DNA from: Thalassobacterium sedimentorum
Lineage (GTDB): Bacteria; Verrucomicrobiota; Verrucomicrobiia; Opitutales; Coraliomargaritaceae
Assembly: GCF_031127905.1 (NCBI RefSeq)
Contig: NZ_JARXIC010000013.1
Location: forward strand, 1-64,000
Direction: 5' to 3'
Length of the DNA: 64,000 nt
Positions within the stretch are counted from its first letter, which is position 1. Each line of letters begins with the position of its first letter. This document shows, one piece after another, positions 47,911 through 55,046 of this stretch. The position numbers were made by a program, and so were the translations under genes. Under the pieces are notes generated by a model, which saw nothing but the letters and a program-made list of their open reading frames with translations, did no database searches and had not been told where the DNA came from.

Positions 47911-48816
47911 ATGAGTTATTCCTGGCATCCCGTTGAAAACTTTGGACCACCTTTTCTGATGGTGGATGAAGCGACATTTGTGATCCCCAAGGGAGGGGAG
48001 GTGCGTTTGAGAAAGAACCACTTCAAGTTTTTATTTATTTTGGAGGGTTCGATTGAGCATGAGATAGAGGGAATTGAAGGTCGGGTGAGTTTATCCAGTG
48101 GTGACATCTTAGTTGCACCAGTGGTCGATGAGCATGCATACATTAATAAGCACTCCAAACAGGCGCATCATCTACATTTAGTCCGTTTGTTTCTGGATGC
48201 CGAACATCTCGCAAAGCAGGCCCGGCGGCGAGTGCGCAAGCCGGAGGTGAACTTTGTCGATTTCATTTTGCACCATTTTGCGTCAGTGGTGCAATTGAAT
48301 GGGGGGATCGACACTGAGATTACAGACTTACTGGTTGATTTGCGTCGAGAAACAGATCAACAATCAGTGGGTTATCGGCATCGTGTGCGTTCTATTTGCA
48401 CAGATTTGATCGTAGCTGTCGCTCGTAAATTGACCGATACCAAGAATGAGGAGGCGATCGAATCAGGGGCGACACCTTCCAGTCTGGTTTTGGGGGTTAA
48501 GGAGTATATTTTAAAGCATCTTTCGGAGGATATGACCTTGGGGGAAATCGCCTGGCATGTTGGGAAAGGGGAAGAGCATCTGGCTCGTGTCTTTAAGCGT
48601 GAGACCGGCCAGACGGTTTTTGATTATGTCCGGGAGGTTAGAGTCAATCGTGCGCGGACTCTGATTTTAGATCCATCGCTGAGTTTGAGTGAGGTTGCAA
48701 CTCGTTGTGGTTTTCATTCGCTGTCCTTCTTTAGTCGTACTTTTCGCACAGTGACAGGGATGTCGCCCACAGGCTACCGCCGCCATATGGCAGCGGTGCT
48801 GACGCCGCATAGTTAG
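47911..48816 (+). CDS. AraC-family transcriptional regulator
   Basis: The 301-residue product has an N-terminal cupin-like sensor (about residues 20-110, FLFILEGSIEHEIEGIEG, SSGDILVAPVVDEH) and a C-terminal double helix-turn-helix: EDMTLGEIAWHVGKGEEHLARVFKRETGQTV and LSEVATRCGFHSLSFFSRTF. It is divergent from the first gene of the uronate operon, 137 bases apart, and is the obvious candidate activator of it. Starts at 47854 and 47875 would add 19 and 12 residues that look unlike the family. Confidence 0.9.
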   Translation: MSYSWHPVENFGPPFLMVDEATFVIPKGGEVRLRKNHFKFLFILEGSIEHEIEGIEGRVSLSSGDILVAPVVDEHAYINKHSKQAHHLHLVRLFLDAEHLAKQARRRVRKPEVNFVDFILHHFASVVQLNGGIDTEITDLLVDLRRETDQQSVGYRHRVRSICTDLIVAVARKLTDTKNEEAIESGATPSSLVLGVKEYILKHLSEDMTLGEIAWHVGKGEEHLARVFKRETGQTVFDYVREVRVNRARTLILDPSLSLSEVATRCGFHSLSFFSRTFRTVTGMSPTGYRRHMAAVLTPHS

Positions 48817-49197
48817 CAATGATTATTAGGAATGCAGAGTCAGATCGCAATCATCCTTAAGTCATTTAGGGCGTAAGGCGCAGAATTCTATCGCGGGCAA
48901 TTCGCCTTTAGTCGGATACGGAGAGTCGAGCTCTTATGTGTTGTTTATATGCGACTTTGCGACGAGCGGGGAGCTTTAGTCATTAATGATCGACGGATTT
49001 GCTTGCCTGACTGCTTGAGCAAAACATAGTAGTCGCTCGATGACTCATTACGATACAGGCATTCTGTTACTTTTTTAAAAACTGCTGAATTTGATGCTTT
49101 TGACATGCTCTAAATTTATCGGCTTACCAAAAAAGGTGACTGGTGCTAATTTAAGCTTGCCTTTCTTGTCGTTGAAATTGTTGGTTGTCAATTAGAT
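48817..49197. other. Gene-free stretch before tRNA-Arg
   Basis: No convincing coding frame is found in these 381 bases. TTGACA occurs at 49100-49105, but no good -10 follows at the normal distance, so the tRNA promoter is not assigned. A few self-complementary words are present (AGAGTCGAGCTCTT) with no terminator-like T tract after the AraC gene. Confidence 0.45.
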
Positions 49198-49274
49198 GCG
49201 GGTGTAGCTCAGCTGGATAGAGCATCGGTTTTCTAAACCGACGGTCCTGGGTTCGAATCCCAGCGCCCGTGCCA
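49198..49274 (+). tRNA. tRNA-Arg (anticodon UCU)
   Basis: The 77-base sequence folds as a cloverleaf. The acceptor stem is GCGGGTG with CGCCCGT (with a G-U pair), the D stem GCTC/GAGC, and the anticodon stem TCGGT/ACCGA with loop TTTCTAA, giving anticodon TCT. The variable loop is CGGTC, and the T arm is CTGGG-TTCGAAT-CCCAG. Discriminator G is followed by an encoded CCA. It reads AGA/AGG arginine codons. Confidence 0.97.
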
Positions 49275-49687
49275 CTTTTAGGCGAGGGCCTTGCCTCCCG
49301 CGATTGGGGAAGGCGACAAGACTACCTTACTCCAGCACTCTGCTGTGTTACCGGAAGTTTGGGCGTTATTATACCAATTCGCAAAAGTTTGAACTGAATA
49401 GAGATGTTTCTCGTGGCTTTGGTTTTTAGAATCGGGGGAGATGGCGCGTCGCAGCTGAAACTTCGTTTCGACTGCGTTGCCTAGCTCGCAGAACCCGCAG
49501 GAGGCGAGCTTGCGGACTGCCGAATTGATCATGTATTGTTAGAATTGATATTAGCTGAATTTTGTAACAATTCTTCTTTTACCCTAGAACTTTTCTAAAG
49601 TTCGGCTTCCAATGACAGGGGGATCTGTGCCATAAGTCTTGGTTTGCTGTTTTTAACGCGCCTTTTTAGATACCTAAACCTTTTATT
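49275..49687. other. Gene-free stretch after tRNA-Arg
   Basis: No gene is seen in these 413 bases. They hold a weak hairpin just after the tRNA (GCCTCCC...GGGGAAGGC, about 49302-49324, no T tract) and the MITE-like repeat copy B at 49371-49551. The rest, up to mlaE, is AT-rich and probably holds the mla promoter. Confidence 0.5.
49371..49551. repeat. MITE-like intergenic repeat, copy B
   Basis: The element begins ATACCAATTC and ends GAATTGATAT, so the ends are near-perfect 10-bp inverted repeats, with TT on the left and TA on the right as in copy A. The reverse complement of its left part (ATCTCTATTCAGTTCAAAC ending GAATTGGTAT) resembles the right end of copies A and C. At 181 bases it is slightly longer than copy A. 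It has no coding capacity and sits near a tRNA gene. Confidence 0.6.
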
Positions 49688-50464
49688 ATGATACGCACGC
49701 TTGGACGTTCAGCACTCAGTGTGGTCTTTGAGTTGGGAGAGCTCTCACTCTTTGGCTTGGGGGCTTTGCGCGGATTTTTCGCGCAACGTAGTCGCTTGGC
49801 TAAATTAACACTGGCGATTCATGAAATCGGGGTGCGTTGTTTTCCAATCATTGCAACAGTGGGGCTGTTTACTGGCTTGGTCATGGGCTTGCAGCTTTAT
49901 TATACTCTGGTGAAATTTGGAGCTGAATCGGCTTTGGGGACTGCGGTGGCGCTGTCCTTGATTCGTGAATTAGGTCCGGTGCTGACTGCTTTGATGGTGG
50001 TTGGACAGGCGGGCTCTGCGATGGCATCGGAACTGGGGATTCAACGAAATGATGAGCAAATTGATGCCCTGCAAACGATGAGTATTGACCCCCTGGGCTT
50101 TCTGGTGGGGCCGCGTCTGGTGGCCGCTTTGATTTGTTTCCCTATTTTAACCGCCGTATTTGATTTAATTGGGATTTTTGGAGGTTATTTGACGGGCTGT
50201 GTGTTGCTCAATGTGGATGCGGGCGTGTATTGGAACCGTGTGTTTGAAAGCGTAACTTGGGCGGATGTGCAGGGGGGCTATATCAAGGCTTTGGTCTTCG
50301 GAGTTTTGACGATTTCAATTTGTGCTTACCGTGGTTTTAATACGCATCGTAAGGCGGGGTTTCCAGGGGTGCGTGGTGTAAGTGAATCGGCGACTCGAGC
50401 GGTGGTTTGGTCGAGCGTGACGGTATTGGCGGCAGACTATTTAATCACTTCGTTTCTTTTGTAG
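49688..50464 (+). CDS. mlaE: MlaE-type ABC transporter permease
   Basis: The 258-residue integral membrane protein has five to six hydrophobic segments and the signature of the YrbE/MlaE family: VMGLQLYYTLVKFGAES, the EQIDALQTMSIDPLGFLVGPR loop that contacts the ATPase, and the C-terminal GFNTHRKAGFPGVRGVSESATRAV motif. It carries the phospholipid path of the Mla complex in the inner membrane and is the first gene of a complete mlaEFDCA set. It overlaps nothing, and mlaF begins 2 bases after its stop. Confidence 0.94.
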   Translation: MIRTLGRSALSVVFELGELSLFGLGALRGFFAQRSRLAKLTLAIHEIGVRCFPIIATVGLFTGLVMGLQLYYTLVKFGAESALGTAVALSLIRELGPVLTALMVVGQAGSAMASELGIQRNDEQIDALQTMSIDPLGFLVGPRLVAALICFPILTAVFDLIGIFGGYLTGCVLLNVDAGVYWNRVFESVTWADVQGGYIKALVFGVLTISICAYRGFNTHRKAGFPGVRGVSESATRAVVWSSVTVLAADYLITSFLL

Positions 50465-50465
50465 T

Positions 50466-51236
50466 ATGGATGCTTTTTTGAAAATTCGTGGGTTAAAGAA
50501 GCATTTTGGTGAGAATCGAGTGCTGGATGGGGTTGATCTGGATGTGGCGGCTGCTTCGGTGACGACGATTATCGGGAAGAGTGGTATCGGTAAGTCGGTG
50601 TTGTTGAAGTGCATCGCAAATCTGCTACAAGCAGATGCAGGTAGCATTGAGTTGGATGGGCAGGCGATCTCGCAGAGCCGTCGTCGTGCGCATAGCGATG
50701 CGGGTGTATCGTTCAGCTACATGTTTCAGAATAATGCGTTGTTTGACTCGCTGACTGCATATGAGAATGTGGCTTTGCCCTTGCGTGAGGCCACTGCCTT
50801 GAAACCGCGGGAGATACAGGAGCGGGTGGATGCTATGTTGGCGCAGTTGGAGTTGAGCGCTTCAGCCATGCGTTTCCCGGGCGAGCTGTCCGGAGGTATG
50901 AAGAAGCGTGTTGCTTTGGGCCGTGCCTTGATTACCAAGCCGCAGGTGGTGCTGTTTGATGAGCCGACGACGGGCCTGGATCCAGAGCGTAAGTTTAGTG
51001 TTTTTGAAATGATTGCTGACTATCGTGAACGTTTTGGGTTTACCGCCTTGTTGGTTAGCCATGATATACCGGAGGTCTTTGAGATTAGTGACCGTGTGGC
51101 CTGGTTGGATGCTGGCAAAATTAAGTTTTTTGGAAAACCGGATGAATTGAATGCGGATGCTCAATCGGCCTTGTCAGGTTTTTTAAGTAAGGCAAATTAT
51201 GGTCGACGGATATCATCGCATGGAGGAGCCAAGTAA
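50466..51236 (+). CDS. mlaF: MlaF-type ABC transporter ATPase
   Basis: The 256-residue ATPase has Walker A (GKSGIGKSVLLK), the signature LSGGMKKRVALGRAL, Walker B (VVLFDEPTTGLD) and the switch His in LLVSHDIPEV. SYMFQNNALFDSLTAYENVALPLRE is the Q-loop stretch typical of MlaF. It powers phospholipid transport by the MlaFEDB complex. No mlaB (STAS partner) gene is present, as in many lineages. Confidence 0.95.
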   Translation: MDAFLKIRGLKKHFGENRVLDGVDLDVAAASVTTIIGKSGIGKSVLLKCIANLLQADAGSIELDGQAISQSRRRAHSDAGVSFSYMFQNNALFDSLTAYENVALPLREATALKPREIQERVDAMLAQLELSASAMRFPGELSGGMKKRVALGRALITKPQVVLFDEPTTGLDPERKFSVFEMIADYRERFGFTALLVSHDIPEVFEISDRVAWLDAGKIKFFGKPDELNADAQSALSGFLSKANYGRRISSHGGAK

Positions 51237-51239
51237 TTT

Positions 51240-51695
51240 ATGAAAAATCGAAGCATTGAATTTCTCGTGGGCTGTTTTGTGCTCGTCGGTCTGGCGGCTG
51301 TGCTCTATCTCGCGATTCAGGTAGGGAGTGCCCGCTTTTTCGGGAGTGATCACTATACGATTACCGCTCGTTTTAGTAGTGCCAGCGGTGTGAATGCCGG
51401 TAGTCGGGTTGAAATCGCAGGCGTGCGTGTGGGCACTGTCAAAGATGTGAGTTTGAATGAACGCTTTGATGCCATTGTTACACTGGAATTGCCGAAGAGC
51501 TTGGAGTTGGACGAAGACACGATTGCATCGGTGAAAACCGCAGGCTTGATAGGCGATCGTTACATCAATCTTTCTCCAGGAGGGGGCATGCCGATGGAGC
51601 CCGGATATGAGATTGTGGATACGGAGTCTGCAATGGATATCGAAAGTCTGATTAGTCGCTTTGCACTCGGAGGTATTGACGAGAAGTCAGAATAA
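51240..51695 (+). CDS. mlaD: MlaD-type MCE domain protein
   Basis: The 151-residue product has one N-terminal membrane anchor (SIEFLVGCFVLVGLAAVLYLA) and one MCE domain (YTITARFSSASGVNAGSRVEIAGVRVGTV, VKTAGLIGDRYINLSPGG). It forms the periplasmic lipid-binding hexamer of the Mla complex. It is at the short end of the family because the C-terminal helix is reduced. It starts 3 bases after mlaF. Confidence 0.93.
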   Translation: MKNRSIEFLVGCFVLVGLAAVLYLAIQVGSARFFGSDHYTITARFSSASGVNAGSRVEIAGVRVGTVKDVSLNERFDAIVTLELPKSLELDEDTIASVKTAGLIGDRYINLSPGGGMPMEPGYEIVDTESAMDIESLISRFALGGIDEKSE

Positions 51696-51710
51696 GCTAT
51701 CAGCACTATT

Positions 51711-52328
51711 ATGTTACACTATTTCTATCGATTTATTATACTATTGTGCTTGATTGCGGGCAGCTCTGTGTCAGCTCAGGAAGCACAGCGTGAAAAGCTG
51801 CAGTCGACGATCGATGCTGCGCTGGATGCGATTTATTCCAGCGGTAGTTCCAGCCTGTCCGACCAAGAGAAACAGTCTAAAGTGAGGCAGGTCGTCGAGG
51901 CGAACTATGACTTGGATGTCATCATTCGGCGCGCCATCGGGCGCAATTGGCGTTTGATGAGTGAGGCTGAGCAGGAAGAAGTTCTTGAGCTGGTGAAGCA
52001 ACTCGTGCTGAAGGCTTACGTCAAAGGATTGGATGGGAAAAGTCGGCCTAAGGTGAGCTTGGGCGAGGTGACTTCGACCTCGTCATCGCGTATGGAAATT
52101 CAGTCGACAATTGTGTTGGATGGGCAGACCTATTATGTGCTCTATCGTCTGCGGGAAATGCATTCCGGTTGGCAGATTTATGATATTGTAGCCGAGAATG
52201 TGAGTGTCGTTTCCAACTACCGTGAGCAATTGGATGATCATTTCCGTAAAGGGAGTGGCGCAGAACTGATTGCACGCCTTAAAGAACTGCTTCAACATGA
52301 GGAAATCAATGAAGATACGAAAATTTAA
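51711..52328 (+). CDS. mlaC: MlaC-type periplasmic phospholipid carrier
   Basis: The 205-residue product has a signal peptide (about residues 1-22, ending SSVSAQ) and the MlaC/Tol-Ttg2D fold: KVRQVVEANYDLDVIIRRAIGRNWRLM, QTYYVLYRLREMHSGWQIYDIVAENVSVVSNYR. It shuttles lipids between the outer-membrane MlaA and the inner-membrane MlaFED. It overlaps the mlaA gene by 20 bases. Confidence 0.92.
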   Translation: MLHYFYRFIILLCLIAGSSVSAQEAQREKLQSTIDAALDAIYSSGSSSLSDQEKQSKVRQVVEANYDLDVIIRRAIGRNWRLMSEAEQEEVLELVKQLVLKAYVKGLDGKSRPKVSLGEVTSTSSSRMEIQSTIVLDGQTYYVLYRLREMHSGWQIYDIVAENVSVVSNYREQLDDHFRKGSGAELIARLKELLQHEEINEDTKI

Positions 52329-53076
52329 ATCACCACTTACTTGGACCGCATTATTTAGCTTGGTCACTGTGTCAGCCTTTGCTGCACAGGGTGCACAGGG
52401 ATCTGCGATGTCGGATGAGGATTTCTATAACGAGGAGGTCGTTTCGGCGACGAGCATTTATGATCCTTTTGAAGGCATGAATCGCTATACCTTTGAGTTT
52501 AATGACTATGTCTACATGAAGGTTCTGCAGCCGATTGTAGACGGCTATACTGCGATTACTCCAGATCCAGTGGAAACGGGAGCCAGTAACTTTTTCAGGA
52601 ACCTGAAGTATCCCGTACGTCTGGTGGGGAATCTGTTGCAGGGGCGCATGCAAGGTGCCTGGGTTGAAACTGGACGTTTTGTGGTGAATTCCACTGTCGG
52701 GGTGGCCGGGATTATGACACCTGCGGATTCGATCAATGGTTTGGCTCCCATTAAGCCCGAGGATATTGGGCAAGCATTGGGAAGCTGGGGGATTGGAGAA
52801 GGGCCTTATTTGGTTTTACCTTTACTGGGGCCGTCCAATTTACGTGACCTCGGGGGAATGATTGGAGATCGTGCAGTGAATCCATTAAAAGAGCCATTCA
52901 GTTTGATCGACGATTGGCGTTGGGAGTCGCATTTAGCACTCAGTGGGACAGAGTTTATCGTAAAAAGTCCGGATATCCTGGAGCGCTATAAGCAATTTAA
53001 GGGAAGTGCGATCGATCCTTACAGCTCAATGAAGAACGGCTTCACCCAATACCGTCGCGGCGCTATTGCAGAGTAA
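52309..53076 (+). CDS. mlaA: MlaA (VacJ)-type outer-membrane protein without lipobox
   Basis: The 255-residue product matches MlaA through IYDPFEGMNRYTFEFND, VETGRFVVNSTVGVAG, GIGEGPYLVLPLLGPSNLRD and ILERYKQFK. MlaA forms the outer-membrane channel that removes surface-exposed phospholipids. Most MlaA proteins are lipoproteins with a Cys after the signal; here the signal (MKIRKFKSPL through VTVSAFA) has no Cys, so it is cleaved like an ordinary exported protein. The ATG at 52309 has a GAGGAA six bases upstream, inside mlaC, and is preferred over ATGs at 52270 and 52297. Confidence 0.9.
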   Translation: MKIRKFKSPLTWTALFSLVTVSAFAAQGAQGSAMSDEDFYNEEVVSATSIYDPFEGMNRYTFEFNDYVYMKVLQPIVDGYTAITPDPVETGASNFFRNLKYPVRLVGNLLQGRMQGAWVETGRFVVNSTVGVAGIMTPADSINGLAPIKPEDIGQALGSWGIGEGPYLVLPLLGPSNLRDLGGMIGDRAVNPLKEPFSLIDDWRWESHLALSGTEFIVKSPDILERYKQFKGSAIDPYSSMKNGFTQYRRGAIAE

Positions 53077-53097
53077 ATTTCTGTGTGGGGCGCCGGC

Positions 53098-53139
53098 CGG
53101 TAAAGAGGGACGGTGTAAGAGGAGCGGTGCAAGAGGAAG
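53098..53139. repeat. Short tandem repeat after mlaA
   Basis: Three imperfect 13-15 base units lie head to tail: CGGTAAAGAGGGA, CGGTGTAAGAGGAG and CGGTGCAAGAGGAAG. They are followed by a perfect 6-bp hairpin (GGAAGT...ACTTCC) that leads into repeat copy C. The array lies between the convergent genes mlaA and the LysR gene. Confidence 0.5.
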
Positions 53140-53164
53140 TCTGCTGGGAACTTCCTGGCTCTAA

Positions 53165-53220
53165 GAACCGAGGCTACGAAAACTAGCTCTATTTAGTTCG
53201 AATTTTTCATGAATTGATAT
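53165..53220. repeat. MITE-like intergenic repeat, half copy C
   Basis: These 56 bases match the right half of copy A (4265-4320) at about 40 positions by eye, from GAACCGAGGCTACG to the end GAATTGATAT. The left half with its terminal ATACC is missing or decayed. It lies between two convergent genes and could serve as a two-way terminator, although there is no T tract. Confidence 0.55.
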
Positions 53221-53224
53221 GTGG

Positions 53225-54142
53225 CTAGACTTCGTCTTCTGAAGTGTTTTCTAGACTGTTGAGATCTTTGGATGTTAACAGGTCGATCAACTTCTTCATG
53301 GCCGGAGTTAGCACGCGGCCTTTGCGATGGATGAGTGCGAGTGGTCGCTTGTAGACTTTGTTTTTGAATTTGAGGACTTTCAGTAGGCCTTGCGCTTCTT
53401 CACGCGTGACGGTGGTTTGGGGAAGGATGGCGATGCCGGCGTTGATTTCGACGGCGCGTTTGACGGTTTCCACATTGTCGAACTCCATCACGGGTTCCAT
53501 TTCGATGTTGGCCTCGCGGAATATTTGATCGGTCGCCTTGCGAGTGGGAATGTCGGGCTCGAAGCCTACAAACTTTTGCCCGGAGATTTCTTCAATCGTT
53601 ACGTGCTTTTGGTTGGCGAGTGGGTGCTCCGGGCTCACCACTAGAATCAATATGTCGTCGTGGAAGGGGAGGACTTCCAACTGCTTGTGCTTTTGTGGAT
53701 AAGCGACAAGACCTAGATCAATGGAGTTGGTGAGTATGTCTTCATACACATTGTTCGCGCGGCGATATTCCACCCGGATGTTGACCTCTGGATATTTGGT
53801 CAAAAATGCTTTCACGTAAGGTGGCAGTTCGTGGAGACCAATACTATAGACTGTTGAAATATGAATGGTCCCGCTGATCACCTTCTTCATTTCTTGCAAC
53901 TCACTGTTTAGCTTGTCGTAAAGATAAAGAATCTCCTTAGCTGACTCGTAAAGTTTTTGTCCTTCGCGAGTCAGACGAAATTGCTTTTGACTACGATCCA
54001 CTATTAGTATGCTAAAATGCTTCTCCATCGCTCGCAACTGCTGACTCACCGCAGACTGGGTAATGCCATTGAGCTTGGCCGCGCGAGAGAAGCTCTCGCT
54101 CTCAACTAAATCTGAGAATATTTTGAAATTTTCAACGTGCAT
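53225..54142 (-). CDS. LysR-family transcriptional regulator
   Basis: The 305-residue product has the N-terminal winged helix (FKIFSDLVESESFSRAAKLNGITQSAVSQQLRAMEK) and the LysR substrate-binding domain (VISGTIHISTVYSIGLHELPP, INAGIAILPQTTVTRE). It resembles the CysL/CbbR-type subgroup, but no effector can be assigned. It is divergent from the YggS-type gene, with about 94 bases between starts, which makes that gene a candidate target. Confidence 0.93.
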   Translation of the reverse strand: MHVENFKIFSDLVESESFSRAAKLNGITQSAVSQQLRAMEKHFSILIVDRSQKQFRLTREGQKLYESAKEILYLYDKLNSELQEMKKVISGTIHISTVYSIGLHELPPYVKAFLTKYPEVNIRVEYRRANNVYEDILTNSIDLGLVAYPQKHKQLEVLPFHDDILILVVSPEHPLANQKHVTIEEISGQKFVGFEPDIPTRKATDQIFREANIEMEPVMEFDNVETVKRAVEINAGIAILPQTTVTREEAQGLLKVLKFKNKVYKRPLALIHRKGRVLTPAMKKLIDLLTSKDLNSLENTSEDEV

Positions 54143-54236
54143 GATTCAATGTATAACCCTGACTAATTTAAATGCAATGATAAATTAAGCTATTCTTATG
54201 GGTTGTTTTCCATTAAGTAAACTTTCTGACTAACTA

Positions 54237-54935
54237 ATGATTGAATATTCGATTTTTGAGAAAAACTTATCGCAGGTGCGAGCACGTATCGCTCTTGCAT
54301 GTGAGTCCTGTGGTCGTGCATCCGATACGGTGAGTCTGTTACCAGTGACCAAGAATCATCCGGTGGCTGCGGTGGATTATGCCTTGCGCAGCGGTTTATT
54401 GGCGGTGGGTGAGAATCGGGTGCAAGAGGCGGCTGATAAGCAGGGCTCATGCTTACAGCCGGTAAGCTGGGAGCTAATAGGGCATTTACAGAGTAATAAG
54501 GCGCAGGATGCGGTTGCGATTTTTGATCGTATTCAGTCGGTGGACTCGCTCAAGTTATTGCGGCGTCTGAATCGGATTGCGGGCGAGCAGGGCAAATTAC
54601 TGCGGATTTTGTTACAGTGTAATACTGGAGAGGATCCTAATAAATTTGGATTTTTGGTGTCGCAGGCAGAGGAGGTGCTTGAAGCAGGCTTGGAGGCTGC
54701 TCATTTAGAGGTCGAGGGGCTGATGACGATCGCGCCATTGGATGAGGATCCTACAGTTGCGAGTGCGGCATTTCAGCGTTTGCGGGACTTGCGGGATGAA
54801 TTGGCGGGTAGTTTTGGAGTGCCATTGAGTGAACTTTCGATGGGGATGACGGGGGATTTGGAGGCCGCTATTGCCGCTGGCTCAACTCAGATTCGCGTGG
54901 GCACTGCGCTTTATGGTCAGCGTGCGTATTTATAA
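54237..54935 (+). CDS. YggS/PLPBP-family pyridoxal-phosphate homeostasis protein
   Basis: The 232-residue TIM-barrel protein binds PLP without known catalysis and keeps the free cofactor and amino-acid pools balanced. Motifs are SLLPVTKNHPVAAV with the PLP Lys, GENRVQEAADK, ELIGHLQSNKAQDAV, IQSVDSLKLLRRLN, GEDPNKFGF and LSMGMTGDLEAAIAAGSTQIRVGTALYG with the phosphate-binding loop. It is transcribed toward smc, with a 111-base gap. Confidence 0.93.
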   Translation: MIEYSIFEKNLSQVRARIALACESCGRASDTVSLLPVTKNHPVAAVDYALRSGLLAVGENRVQEAADKQGSCLQPVSWELIGHLQSNKAQDAVAIFDRIQSVDSLKLLRRLNRIAGEQGKLLRILLQCNTGEDPNKFGFLVSQAEEVLEAGLEAAHLEVEGLMTIAPLDEDPTVASAAFQRLRDLRDELAGSFGVPLSELSMGMTGDLEAAIAAGSTQIRVGTALYGQRAYL

Positions 54936-55046
54936 ATAAATGGCTGTAGGCCTTCTGCTCGGCAGTTTTTTGAGTTGCGGGAGCTTGCTCGGCGCATTGT
55001 TCTTATCGCCTTTTAGACGCACACCTGCACAGCTTTTATTTGAAAT

